Shown here: positions 42,586 to 51,545 of the stretch, one piece after another
Layout: each line of letters starts with the position of its first letter
Position numbering within the stretch: position 1 is the first letter of the stretch
DNA from: M3007 sp040397785
Lineage (GTDB): Bacteria; Bacteroidota; Bacteroidia; Chitinophagales; Saprospiraceae
DNA: 64,000 bases
Assembly (NCBI GenBank): GCA_040397785.1
Contig: JBBAVI010000002.1
Location: 42,096 to 106,095 of the forward strand
Direction: 5' to 3'
Notes under the pieces: model-generated
Told to the model about the DNA's origin: nothing
Databases searched by the model: none
What the model saw: the letters and a program-made list of their open reading frames with translations, nothing else
Position numbers and translations under genes: made by a program

Positions 42586-43638
42586 CTACTGCAATTTCAC
42601 TTCCGTGGCGCCATAGCCATATTTGTGGTGGTACTCATTTTTAAATTTAATCACATCGGGGTGTCTTCTTAGCTTTTCGGCGATGTTTTCGCGCAATTTC
42701 CCTTCTCCAACCCCATGGATGATAAATACTTTTGGTACACCCAGCCGGACAGCTTTATCCATAAAACGATGAAAATGCATCAATTGTATTCTCAAAATCT
42801 CCCCTTTATCCAACTTGGCATGCCCGTCCATCAAGTTTTCAATGTGTAAATCAATTTCAGGGACAAACGTGGCAAATTCTTCCACATTAAATGCCTTATA
42901 GGGCACAGAATGCGGTTCGGGGGCTGCCCTGCGTTTGCTTGCCTGGTCTTTCGTATATTGCCTCAAATCATCCTTTGCCTCTGCGGATGTATTCGGTTCA
43001 AACGAATCAATCAGCAAGAAATGATGCGCGAGTAAATTCAGGATCGGTACGGTTTGCAGGTTGTTGAAAAACTGTTTTGCTTTGACTTTAATCAGTTTTT
43101 CAATGGGAGTATCCGGCCCTTCGGTGGTTATTCTCCGCACTCGGATCCATAATTCGGGTGCTTCATTCAAATCGTCGTACAGCAAGTCACCCAATTCCAA
43201 GGCCGTTGTGGCGGAGAGTTTATCATCGATCACGATCACGTCCCTTTTGCTGGAATAAAGATCAAATTCGATTAGAAACTCAAAATTGGTATCATTGAGC
43301 AACCAGGTTTTGTATCGAGTGATGGTTCCGTCGCGGCCGGGCATGGGCTCAAAGGCCACTTGAATACCTTTCGGCTTTAGAATATGGTATTGAATTTTGA
43401 TTTCACGCCGCGGTGGTGCTTCCGGGCTTTTACTTTGTTTGCCTGCAACAAATTTGGCACCCGCCAATACCGGTTCAGCACCCTCATCGCGCGTTAAGTC
43501 TTCTTCAAAGGCTGGTATTTCTAAGGACGGGTCGCTATCAAGGCGTACTTGCAGCATATCATCGTCTAGTTTGGCCGTAATTACACCACGTTCGCCGGTG
43601 TATCTAAATCGTACCCTGGTTCCTATTGCGAAAAGCAT
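42586..43638 (-). CDS. DUF2027 protein with C-terminal Smr domain
   Basis: A 350-residue cytosolic protein common in Bacteroidota. The N-terminus is a short SH3/Tudor-like region (GTRVRFRYTGERGVIT), the middle matches DUF2027 (beta-sandwich; IVIDDKLSA, WIRVRRI), and the C-terminal ~85 residues are an Smr domain: IDLHIENL, FIIHGVGEGKLRENI and YHHKYGYGATEV. Smr domains, as in MutS2, bind and nick nucleic acids, and cut mRNA on stalled ribosomes in some proteins. The exact role is unknown. Confidence 0.85.
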   Translation of the reverse strand: MLFAIGTRVRFRYTGERGVITAKLDDDMLQVRLDSDPSLEIPAFEEDLTRDEGAEPVLAGAKFVAGKQSKSPEAPPRREIKIQYHILKPKGIQVAFEPMPGRDGTITRYKTWLLNDTNFEFLIEFDLYSSKRDVIVIDDKLSATTALELGDLLYDDLNEAPELWIRVRRITTEGPDTPIEKLIKVKAKQFFNNLQTVPILNLLAHHFLLIDSFEPNTSAEAKDDLRQYTKDQASKRRAAPEPHSVPYKAFNVEEFATFVPEIDLHIENLMDGHAKLDKGEILRIQLMHFHRFMDKAVRLGVPKVFIIHGVGEGKLRENIAEKLRRHPDVIKFKNEYHHKYGYGATEVKLQ

Positions 43639-43761
43639 AATAGACTGTTATCAGCATGATGAACGTATATTCCGCTGCAATAGGTTTTGGGCAAAGGAGC
43701 CTGATCATGCCAGGTTGATTGCACAAAACCGATTGCTAAAGCGTATTAAAAAGAACAAACA

Positions 43762-43769
43762 CAAAGGTA
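43762..43769 (-). promoter_or_regulatory. -7 box for the Smr gene
   Basis: On the minus strand TACCTTTG, 123 nt before the ATG at 43638; gives a long leader. Confidence 0.4.
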
Positions 43770-43927
43770 GGCTTATCTTTATGGAAGTGCATAACATATT
43801 ATTGGTTGATTGGAACAATGAATTGCATGATAATTTGCAAAAAAAACTAATTTTGACCAACTTTTAACCGGGCATTATTAGCATAGGACTACATCTTCCA
43901 CGCGCCTTTTAAATCTGTTAAAATCGA

Positions 43928-45049
43928 ATGAATCGCTACTTAGCCATTGATTTTTATCGGGGTTTGACCATCGTTTTTATGATTATTGTCAATACCCCCG
44001 GTACCGGAGATTATGTTTTTGCACCCTTGCAGCATGCCATTTGGAATGGTTGTACGCCTACCGACCTTGTTTTCCCGTCGTTTATGTACATTATTGGCGT
44101 TTCAATGTGGTTTGCTTTTGCCCGATTTGAACGAAAATGGTCGGCTGCAATCGGCCTGAAAATATTACGCCGCACCGTATTGCTTTTTGTGATTGGCTTA
44201 ATATTAAACAACTTCCCTTTTATCTGGCAACATTGGGACACTTGGCGCATCATGGGGGTTCCGCAGCGGCTTGCATTGGGATATGGCCTGGCCTCGATCC
44301 TGGTTTTGAATGTAAATACCAAATCACTCATCTGGATTTCTGGCGGTATTTTGTTGGCATATTGGGGCATTTTATATGCTTTTGCCGTCCCAGGCATGGA
44401 TCCGTTGGGAGCCGAGGGTAGTGCCATTTTACGCCTCGACCGCTGGTTGTTTGGTTTGGCCCATTTGTACCATGAGCAAGTGGCTCCAGGCTATCGAATA
44501 GCATTCGATCCAGAAGGTGTTTTAAGTACCCTGCCCTCCATCGTAACCGTTTTGTTGGGGTGGCTCAGTGGAGGCGTATTAACCAGCCGTGGGGATAAAA
44601 AAGACGTGGCAGTAAGGGATTTGTTGGTTTTTGGTCTTATTTGTGGGTTTGTGGGTTTGTTTTGGGACTTGTTTTTCCCGATTAATAAAAAAATATGGAG
44701 TAGTTCTTATGTGCTATATGCCGGGGGGATTTCCATGGTTTTATTTGGCATGACAGTTTGGTTGCTAGATGTTCGGCGCTGGTGGAATGGCTCGGGTTTC
44801 TTTATTTCGATCGGGACGAATTCGCTTTTTGCGTATGTTATATCAGAAGCTTTGGTGATGATTATGTATGTGATTGATGTTCCGATGGGCGATAAAAATG
44901 TGAATTTGAAAGACTGGATTTATATAAACTGGTTTAAGCCGATTGATGGCGCGGAGATCGGATCTTTCCTTTTCGCATTGGCTTATATGCTGGTTTGTTG
45001 GGGTGTATGTCGAATTTTGTATGCGCGAAAGATTTTTATCAAACTCTAA
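43928..45049 (+). CDS. Heparan-alpha-glucosaminide N-acetyltransferase-like membrane protein
   Basis: A 373-residue inner-membrane protein with about ten helices, of the DUF5009/HGSNAT (NagX-like) family. Family motifs are AIDFYRGLTIVFMIIVNTPG, PTDLVFPSFMYIIGVSMWFAF, the RRTVLLFVIGLILN helix and the PLGAEGSAILRLDRWLFG region. Eukaryotic HGSNAT transfers acetyl groups across a membrane to glucosamine residues; bacterial homologues probably act on amino sugars. The next gene (LD-carboxypeptidase) starts one base after its stop, so the two are likely linked to peptidoglycan recycling. Confidence 0.82.
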   Translation: MNRYLAIDFYRGLTIVFMIIVNTPGTGDYVFAPLQHAIWNGCTPTDLVFPSFMYIIGVSMWFAFARFERKWSAAIGLKILRRTVLLFVIGLILNNFPFIWQHWDTWRIMGVPQRLALGYGLASILVLNVNTKSLIWISGGILLAYWGILYAFAVPGMDPLGAEGSAILRLDRWLFGLAHLYHEQVAPGYRIAFDPEGVLSTLPSIVTVLLGWLSGGVLTSRGDKKDVAVRDLLVFGLICGFVGLFWDLFFPINKKIWSSSYVLYAGGISMVLFGMTVWLLDVRRWWNGSGFFISIGTNSLFAYVISEALVMIMYVIDVPMGDKNVNLKDWIYINWFKPIDGAEIGSFLFALAYMLVCWGVCRILYARKIFIKL

Positions 45050-45050
45050 G

Positions 45051-46094
45051 ATGAAAAGGCGCCGTTTTTTAATAAATGGTGGGGTGCTGGCACTGGGAGC
45101 AGGTTTAGCATCACCGTCTATTTTGCTAAATCAGCCAACTATGCCCACGCTAAAATTGATCAAGGCGGCCCGTATCAAACCGGGTGCAACGATTTCATTG
45201 ATTGCGCCTGCCAGTCCGCCGGCACCAGAGAAATTTGAGAAAACGTTTGAAAACCTGGAATTGTTGGGTTTGAAAATGAAGTTAGGGGCCTCCGTTTATG
45301 CGAAAAATGGGCATTTAGCCGGAAGCGATGCTGAACGCTTGGCCGATTTGCACCAAGCCTTTGCCGATCCAGAAACAGATGCAATATGGTGTGTAAGAGG
45401 CGGTTATGGATGTACGCGCTTGCTGGATGCGGTGGATTATGATCTGATTCGTCGGCACCCCAAACCTTTTATTGGTTACAGCGATGTTACTGCATTGCAT
45501 TTGGCCATTCATGGGAAAACAGGCCTGGTAACATTTCATGGTCCGGTTGGTGCTTCCGATTTTCCAGAAGATACCCTGCATTATTTTCGCAGCACCTTGA
45601 TGGAGCCCGAAGCGCCCTTGTTGATCGCGGCACCGAAACCAGAAGCAGTGCTGGATGGTGATGCATTCACGCCTTTTGTGATTCATCCTGGAATTGCAAC
45701 AGGGGTGTTGACAGGCGGAAATTTAGCCTTATTGTCTGCCATGACCGGTACGACGTATTTACCCTCCTTTAAAAACAAGCTGGTTTTTATAGAAGACATC
45801 GGAGAGCAGCCCTACCGAATAGACCGTATGTTCACCCAATTGTTGATGGGGACTGATTTGAAGCAAGCCGCAGGTATCGCGTTGGGCGTATTTAACGATT
45901 GTCAGCCCAAAAGTGATGCCTCGTTGTCGCTGCGGGAAACCTTGCAGGATCGCTTGGGCGGTTTGGGTATTCCAGTACAATATGGTATTCCATTTGGGCA
46001 TGTTGCGCACATGGCAACTTTACCTTACGGCATTCTGGCTGAATTGGATACCAATACGCAAACCCTGCGTTTATTGGAAAAAGCTGTATTATAA
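45051..46094 (+). CDS. ldcA: LD-carboxypeptidase (MEROPS S66), Tat signal
   Basis: A 347-residue serine peptidase that removes the terminal D-Ala from muropeptide tetrapeptides. The nucleophile Ser144 lies in GYSDVTALH, and the family's Glu and His occur in LVFIEDIG and IPFGHVAH. The protein begins MKRRRFLINGGVLALGAG, which looks like a twin-arginine signal peptide, so it is probably exported folded, unlike cytosolic LdcA of E. coli. The frame is open upstream, inside the previous gene, but the ATG at 45051 directly after that gene's stop gives the signal peptide. Convergent with paaC. Confidence 0.88.
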   Translation: MKRRRFLINGGVLALGAGLASPSILLNQPTMPTLKLIKAARIKPGATISLIAPASPPAPEKFEKTFENLELLGLKMKLGASVYAKNGHLAGSDAERLADLHQAFADPETDAIWCVRGGYGCTRLLDAVDYDLIRRHPKPFIGYSDVTALHLAIHGKTGLVTFHGPVGASDFPEDTLHYFRSTLMEPEAPLLIAAPKPEAVLDGDAFTPFVIHPGIATGVLTGGNLALLSAMTGTTYLPSFKNKLVFIEDIGEQPYRIDRMFTQLLMGTDLKQAAGIALGVFNDCQPKSDASLSLRETLQDRLGGLGIPVQYGIPFGHVAHMATLPYGILAELDTNTQTLRLLEKAVL

Positions 46095-46095
46095 A

Positions 46096-46848
46096 TTACC
46101 ATTTTTGCCCGGGATAGGTGCGTTGGAGATGTTGCATTTCTGCGAGGATAAAACCCAGTTGTTCGGTGTGTCGACCATCTTTTCCACCCGTTTGCATCCA
46201 ATCGTTTGTGGGTTTGGATAAAGTAGCCTCGGTTAATATTGCATTCGTTTTTTGTTCCCAGGCTTGTTTAAGCAGGGTAAAGTCGGGGGCTATTTCAGCC
46301 GCAGCAGCCCATTGATCCGTTTCGGTAGGAGTAGTCAACTCCCCAGTGAACATCCATAGGTCGTCCACAGCAGTTTGAATTTTTTGATTGCTCAAGGCGG
46401 TACCGTCTCCCAGTCGCAGCATCCATTCAGCAGAAAAGCGGAGGTGGTAAGTCACTTCTTTGAGTGATTTTTCTGCAATTTCAGCCAACCGCGGGTCTTT
46501 ACTATGGCACAATGCCTGCCAATTATATAGGTGAAACGTATCGAAGAAAAATTGACGTGCCATCGTGTAGGCCCAATCCTGGTTGGCTTGTTCTACCAGC
46601 ATGACATTGTAAAACTGGTGGGTATCGCGGAAATAAGCAAAATCATCATCGGTACGGCCAGCGCCCTCTATTTCGCCTGCGTAATCGTACAGCATTCGAG
46701 CTTGTCCGAGTAAGTCAAGTGCAATATTGGCCAAGGCAATATCTTGTTCCAGCACCGGGCCATGTCCGCACCATTCACCGAGTCGTTGCGAAAGAATGAG
46801 GGCGTTATCGGCGAGCGACAACACATATTTTAAATGTTGGTTTTGCAT
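46096..46848 (-). CDS. paaC: 1,2-phenylacetyl-CoA epoxidase subunit PaaC
   Basis: A 250-residue ferritin-like subunit of the phenylacetyl-CoA epoxidase complex. PaaC is the structural partner of the catalytic di-iron subunit PaaA. Recognisable parts are YVLSLADNALILSQRLGEWCGHGP, ALDLLGQARMLYDYA, FLVEQANQDWAYTMARQFF-like helix and KEVTYHLRFSAEW. It begins one base after the paaB stop, forming a tight pair. Confidence 0.93.
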   Translation of the reverse strand: MQNQHLKYVLSLADNALILSQRLGEWCGHGPVLEQDIALANIALDLLGQARMLYDYAGEIEGAGRTDDDFAYFRDTHQFYNVMLVEQANQDWAYTMARQFFFDTFHLYNWQALCHSKDPRLAEIAEKSLKEVTYHLRFSAEWMLRLGDGTALSNQKIQTAVDDLWMFTGELTTPTETDQWAAAAEIAPDFTLLKQAWEQKTNAILTEATLSKPTNDWMQTGGKDGRHTEQLGFILAEMQHLQRTYPGQKW

Positions 46849-46849
46849 A

Positions 46850-47128
46850 TTACATGTGCTTTACTTCATCCGGCAGGTCGTAAAACGTCGGATGGCGGTA
46901 GATTTTATCGTTTGCGGGGTCAAAGAATGCCTCAGGATCTTCGGTGGATGCATGAATATGGGCAGATTCGACAACCCAAATGCTGATGCCTTCATTGCGT
47001 CGGGTGTACACATCCCGGGCATTTTCGAGTGCCATGGCAGCATCGGTGGCGTGCAAACTGCCGACATGTTTGTGGCTTAGTCCTTGTTTGGACCGGATAA
47101 AAACTTCCCAAAGCGGCCAGTCTTTCAT
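46850..47128 (-). CDS. paaB: 1,2-phenylacetyl-CoA epoxidase subunit PaaB
   Basis: A 92-residue small subunit of phenylacetyl-CoA epoxidase (WPLWEVFIRSKQGLSHKHVGSLHA, WVVESAHI). In known clusters paaB lies between paaA and paaC, but no paaA, paaD or paaE is present within this window; the region upstream is intergenic and then an outer-membrane gene in the opposite direction. A -7 box at 47163-47170 would drive paaBC alone. Whether paaA is elsewhere in the genome cannot be seen. Confidence 0.92.
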   Translation of the reverse strand: MKDWPLWEVFIRSKQGLSHKHVGSLHATDAAMALENARDVYTRRNEGISIWVVESAHIHASTEDPEAFFDPANDKIYRHPTFYDLPDEVKHM

Positions 47129-47486
47129 GTGTTGGATATTTGAATTTATTGGTTAGCGCCTGCAAAGATAAGACCGTATCTCAAACAGCAGCTTGGAATT
47201 TTCAAACGTTTATCTATATCGGACAAAAGCAAGGTCGATCTTCTGATGTTTTAGAAAAATGTACATTTGCGGCGGTTGATGCTGTTCTTGTTTCGCTTTT
47301 AACTTATTTGAAAAAAGAAAGTTGACCGAAAGTGGCTATTTTTACCCTTTCAAACCAAATTATACTAAACGCCGCCTGAAAGGCAGCATTCATTGTCATG
47401 CTAAGCGCTGATTATCGATAATTTAGGCCGAAGGCCATGCACAAAACTATCCAGCGCGTAGTATAACCACTCAATCTATTTGAACC
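47129..47486. other. 358-base divergent intergenic region
   Basis: Lies between paaB (minus) and an outer-membrane barrel gene (plus). Holds a minus-strand -7 box (47163-47170), several short palindromes (TTATCGATAA near 47413, GGCCGAAGGCC near 47428) and one short TTG-initiated frame with no protein-like features. No RNA gene recognised. Confidence 0.55.
47163..47170 (-). promoter_or_regulatory. -7 box for paaBC
   Basis: On the minus strand TATCTTTG, 34 nt before the paaB ATG. No well-spaced -33. Confidence 0.5.
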
Positions 47487-48365
47487 ATGCAACTAAAAAT
47501 TACTGGTGTGTTGTTGTTTTGCCTGCTTTCTTTCGGGTTGCAGGCGCAATTGCGGTACGGATTTAAAACCGGCCTGAATTTTTCTCGGTTTTCGGCACCA
47601 TCCGAACAGGACGCCAATGGCAAAGACCTGGAAACCTTTGAGAATATTACCGGATTTCACATTGGAATGAGCTTTGGGTACAATTTTACGGATCATTTTG
47701 GCGTTCGGGGCGAATTATTGTACAGCAAAAAAGGGGTAAAGTATTCCTTTGATGGTCCTTCATTCCGGGTTTTTCGTTACGATGGTGGAAGAACCATTAC
47801 CACAGGCAATTCCAAGTATTTGCTCAAGATCAACAATGCTTATTTTGATCTGCCGGTTATGGCATTTGCCCGTTTCGGCGATTTTGAAGTGTCAGGCGGT
47901 GTTTATGGTTCCGTGCTGGTTCAAACCCTGGGTGAAGGTTCGTTGAGTTATACCAGTGGCAAAACCGCTGCGCCTTTGAATAATCCAGTCACCGATGTTG
48001 AGTATAACCTGAGCTACAATTATCGCCGGGATGATCCGGGGCAGGGAATTGGAACAGATCAGATATTGGTAAAGGTAGATGCCCGGAATATCCAGATGCC
48101 CAAAACATTGGGTGCTTATTATGATTTTCCGGACAGCAACAAAAAGGCTTTCAATAATTTTGATTATGGATTGATTGGCGGTGTGGCATATTACCTCAGT
48201 TCCTCTTTATACGCTGGTGTACGGGTGCAATATGGATTATCAGACCTGACCAACAACAGTGCAGATGCTTCCAAGGTCTCTTTGGATAATACAGGTAATT
48301 TTCGCTTTTTGAGCGATCAGGACCGAAATTTCCAAATTCAGGCGTCTGTTGGTTTCAGTTTTTAA
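47487..48365 (+). CDS. Outer-membrane beta-barrel protein (PorT-like)
   Basis: A 292-residue outer-membrane protein with signal peptide (cleavage near LQAQ). It starts LRYGFKTGLNFSRFS and ends QASVGFSF, the pattern of the PorT/OMP_b-brl_2 barrels of Bacteroidota, with strands alternating aromatic residues. A specific role is not visible. An interspersed repeat copy follows the stop. Confidence 0.78.
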   Translation: MQLKITGVLLFCLLSFGLQAQLRYGFKTGLNFSRFSAPSEQDANGKDLETFENITGFHIGMSFGYNFTDHFGVRGELLYSKKGVKYSFDGPSFRVFRYDGGRTITTGNSKYLLKINNAYFDLPVMAFARFGDFEVSGGVYGSVLVQTLGEGSLSYTSGKTAAPLNNPVTDVEYNLSYNYRRDDPGQGIGTDQILVKVDARNIQMPKTLGAYYDFPDSNKKAFNNFDYGLIGGVAYYLSSSLYAGVRVQYGLSDLTNNSADASKVSLDNTGNFRFLSDQDRNFQIQASVGFSF

Positions 48366-48375
48366 TAGATTTTTG

Positions 48376-48398
48376 CTTCCCAATGCAACAAGTCTAAT
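48376..48398 (+). repeat. Interspersed repeat, solo copy 2
   Basis: CTTCCCAATGCAACAAGTCTAAT; 20 of 23 positions match copy 1 and the foldback arms. It begins 10 bases after the stop of the barrel gene. A small hairpin with GAAACC/GGTTTC arms follows at 48422-48458. Confidence 0.65.
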
Positions 48399-48546
48399 GT
48401 AATTTTTGAGCATTTCAGTGTGAAACCCGCATGTTGGACGATACAACCTGTAGGTTTCGCCTATTTAATCCGTTCCGACGACCGATAATACCTTAATTTC
48501 GCGGGAACGTTTCTATCAACTTCTCCTAATCTTAACAACCAATCTA

Positions 48547-50127
48547 ATGCGTGTAAAAACTGTTTTTGTTTTTGTAATCGCCTTTTTGCTTTTTTCAGGC
48601 TTCTTTAGCGCTTGTACCAGAGAAGACCTTGATCAGGTAGAAATATCCGATCACACCGCCGAGTTTGCATTCCCACTTTTCAGCACGGATCTTTTGATGA
48701 AAGATTTGATGTTGAATGTCTTAAATGATACGCTTTCCGGGGATACCCTTTATATCAATCCGGATAATTCGATGACCCTTATTTATACCGGGGATGTTGC
48801 CGAAAAGAAAGCGACTGATCTTTTTAATTTTCTCGAAAATGGGTTGGTTCCTATTGCCGATTCTGTAAGTACTAGTCCCATTCAGGCACCTGATGGGGTT
48901 ACCGTTACGCGAGCGGATATCAAATCGGGTACGATCACGCTGATCATTTACAACAACACACCTGATACCGTAAGCGGCATTTTTGAAATTACCCAGATGT
49001 CGGCCAATGGCGTTGTTTTTAATTACCCATTTACGGTGCCTCCTACTCCAAGTACGGTATGGATTTCTCCGCCCATTGATTTGAGTGGCAATGTTTTGCT
49101 CTCAGGTAGCAATCTGCTGGAGTTTAAATATTATGCCTACAATAAGGAGGGGGAACGGATCGCATTCCCACCGATCAATGGCGGTTTTGCACCTGTGTTT
49201 GTTTCCTTCCAAAACTTAACTTTTTCTTACCTGCAAGGTTATTGGGGGTATTCTTCTTATCCGCTCACGCGCGATACGATTGAAATTGACCTGAACCAAA
49301 CCAACCTGGATGGTAATATAAAGGTGAAAAACCCGAAGGTAACCATGAGAATTTCCAACTCATGGGGCTTCCCAACCCGTGGTAAAATCAAATACCTGAG
49401 TTTTATCGGAAAAGATGGCACAGAATACAAACTGAACAGCACCATTTTTGTAGATGATGCTGTAGATTTTGAATTCCCGGATTTTACAAAAAATGAGGTT
49501 GGGCAAACAAAATACACCTATTTGAAAATGGATGAAACCAATTCAAATATTGCGGAAATCTTCAACGCGCAACCCACTCGGCTGGTGTATGAAGTTGAAG
49601 GCATTTCAAATGCCAACCTGGATCCGAATGTAATTGGTTTTCTGACCGATAGCAGCACCATCAAACTGAGTGTGGGCGTAGAATTGCTCCTGGAAGGATC
49701 GGCTGATAACTTCCAAACCGACCAAACGCTAGACCTCGATTTTGGCACTTATTCGGCGCTTGATACCACTGAAATTGAAGCAGTAGAATTCAAATTAGTG
49801 ACGGAGAACAAAACGGCAATTTCTGCTGCGGTGCAAATTTTCTTTTTGGATGAAAATGAACAGAAAGTCGATTCCCTGTTTGTTGGTGGTCCGCAGTTTA
49901 TCATGGAGGCTGCCCCGGTGAATGCACAGGGCGTTGTAAGTGGCGTTACCCGGAAAGAGAATTTCATTCCAATGTCTGTCGCCCGTTTCGAACGGGTGCG
50001 TAGCACCAAAAAAGCAGTGCTTCAGGCTGCTTTCACTACGGCCAATGGCGGTCAAATTCCCGTTAAATTACTCGCAACGGATCAGGTTGTGATCAAAATG
50101 GGATTGAAGGTTAAAACAAGGCTGTAA
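48547..50127 (+). CDS. Large surface lipoprotein of unknown function
   Basis: A 526-residue lipoprotein. Signal peptide MRVKTVFVFVIAFLLFSGFF ends at the lipobox-like FFSAC. The mature protein is acidic and rich in Thr, Asn and beta-strand pattern, with no cysteine beyond the lipid-bearing one and no motif I recognise. A DUF5723 barrel gene follows 31 bases later on the same strand, so the pair probably forms an outer-membrane unit. Function unknown. Confidence 0.7.
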   Translation: MRVKTVFVFVIAFLLFSGFFSACTREDLDQVEISDHTAEFAFPLFSTDLLMKDLMLNVLNDTLSGDTLYINPDNSMTLIYTGDVAEKKATDLFNFLENGLVPIADSVSTSPIQAPDGVTVTRADIKSGTITLIIYNNTPDTVSGIFEITQMSANGVVFNYPFTVPPTPSTVWISPPIDLSGNVLLSGSNLLEFKYYAYNKEGERIAFPPINGGFAPVFVSFQNLTFSYLQGYWGYSSYPLTRDTIEIDLNQTNLDGNIKVKNPKVTMRISNSWGFPTRGKIKYLSFIGKDGTEYKLNSTIFVDDAVDFEFPDFTKNEVGQTKYTYLKMDETNSNIAEIFNAQPTRLVYEVEGISNANLDPNVIGFLTDSSTIKLSVGVELLLEGSADNFQTDQTLDLDFGTYSALDTTEIEAVEFKLVTENKTAISAAVQIFFLDENEQKVDSLFVGGPQFIMEAAPVNAQGVVSGVTRKENFIPMSVARFERVRSTKKAVLQAAFTTANGGQIPVKLLATDQVVIKMGLKVKTRL

Positions 50128-50158
50128 CATCATTTTTATTCCAAATTTACCCATTATT

Positions 50159-51487
50159 ATGCGCTTAAGCACCTTATTACTCTTTTTATTTCTGTGTTTT
50201 GACTTGTCAGCTCAACAGGAATTGATGCTCCAATCCGCCCCGGAATTGTGGCACAGCAACGCAACCAATCCGGCTTTTTTTCCACAAGATAAACGCCTGG
50301 TCATCGGCTTACCCGCTTATGCACTAGATGCGGCCCATTCGGGTAATTTGACCCTGAATAACTTTTATGCCAAACGAAATGGTGTCCGTTATATCGATTT
50401 TAGTGAAGCGATTGACAAATTGGACCCAGAAAATACCGTGCATTTCGATCAGCGGATTGAAACGGTTTCTATCGGTTTGCGCCTCTCCAAAAAGTGGGCG
50501 CTGCAAGCAGGACACGCCAATCGTTTCACGGGTGCAGTTACGTATCCGAAAGACTTACCCGCCTTGTTGTGGAACGGAAATGCGCCATATATTGGGGAAA
50601 CCTTAAATATAGGCCCCAAAATCGCACTTTTTAACTGGAATGAGTGGAGTGTCGGCGCGATGCGCAGTTTCGGAAATCTGACCATCGGGGCAAAATTGAA
50701 GTTCCTCACGGGCGTAAGCGCTTTGGAATCGGATGAAAACCACCACAAAGCGGAGATATACACCAATCCCGATATTTATCAACTGACCCTTAATACCGAT
50801 TATGCTTTTAATTCGTCTTCCATCATTTCGGCATTTGATACTGCCGGTTATGGATTTAGGGTTTCGCTGGGTTCGTTGAATGGAAAGGCATTTACTGCCA
50901 ACACCGGAATTGCCTATGATTTTGGGTTTAATTGGCAACTCACCAAGCGTATTCGGGTGAGCGCCAGTGTACTTGATTGGAAAGGCAAGATCAATTGGAC
51001 AGAAAACGCCAATTATTATAAAAGCAATGGAACTTACGAATATGTAGGTGCTGTCTTTCCAGGGACAGATATTATCAATGGCGGCGATAGTTTAGACTTT
51101 GATTCTAAAATTGATACGCTTAATGATATTTTTAAGTTTGTAAAAACGCCTAAGGAATTTAGCACCAGCCTGCCGACGCGCTATTACGCGAGTTTTTCAT
51201 TTATGTTGAATGCGCGCTGGACCTTTGGAGCGAGTTTTTACAAACAATCGGGCGCACAAACGCATTCGGCACTTGGGTTTAGTGCACGGTGGTCACCCAT
51301 TAAATGGGCAACGATCGCGGCTATGTACAGTGTAGACGACCGTTCCGTTGCAAATATTGGCATGCAATTCATCCTAAAGCCTGGCCCTTTTCAGTTATAT
51401 CTGATGTCTGATAATCTGGCGAATGTATTTACCCCTAGAAATACACCCGCATTGAATTTAAGGGCAGGTGCGTCTCTGGTTTTTTAG
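50159..51487 (+). CDS. DUF5723-type outer-membrane barrel
   Basis: A 442-residue outer-membrane protein with signal peptide (cleavage near LSAQ). It resembles DUF5723/PorV-like long-chain barrels of Bacteroidota: NATNPAFFPQDKRLVIGLP, KWALQAGHANRF, a TIGAKLKFLTG strand, and the typical ending NLRAGASLVF. It probably partners the lipoprotein encoded just upstream. No ligand can be inferred. Confidence 0.75.
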   Translation: MRLSTLLLFLFLCFDLSAQQELMLQSAPELWHSNATNPAFFPQDKRLVIGLPAYALDAAHSGNLTLNNFYAKRNGVRYIDFSEAIDKLDPENTVHFDQRIETVSIGLRLSKKWALQAGHANRFTGAVTYPKDLPALLWNGNAPYIGETLNIGPKIALFNWNEWSVGAMRSFGNLTIGAKLKFLTGVSALESDENHHKAEIYTNPDIYQLTLNTDYAFNSSSIISAFDTAGYGFRVSLGSLNGKAFTANTGIAYDFGFNWQLTKRIRVSASVLDWKGKINWTENANYYKSNGTYEYVGAVFPGTDIINGGDSLDFDSKIDTLNDIFKFVKTPKEFSTSLPTRYYASFSFMLNARWTFGASFYKQSGAQTHSALGFSARWSPIKWATIAAMYSVDDRSVANIGMQFILKPGPFQLYLMSDNLANVFTPRNTPALNLRAGASLVF

Positions 51488-51502
51488 GGGCAAATTTTGA
51501 CT

Positions 51503-51510
51503 TATCTTTG
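51503..51510 (+). promoter_or_regulatory. -7 box for lytic transglycosylase
   Basis: TATCTTTG, with a T-rich stretch 18-20 nt upstream; the ATG follows at 51546. The GTG at 51510 inside the box is not the start. Confidence 0.55.
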
Positions 51511-51545
51511 TGTTGAATTTTTCAGGCAGGTTTAAAGCAATCAAT

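Noticed and set aside
47140..47325. 61-codon plus-strand frame upstream of the barrel gene
   Set aside because: Non-ATG start, overlaps the paaB promoter region, no recognisable features.
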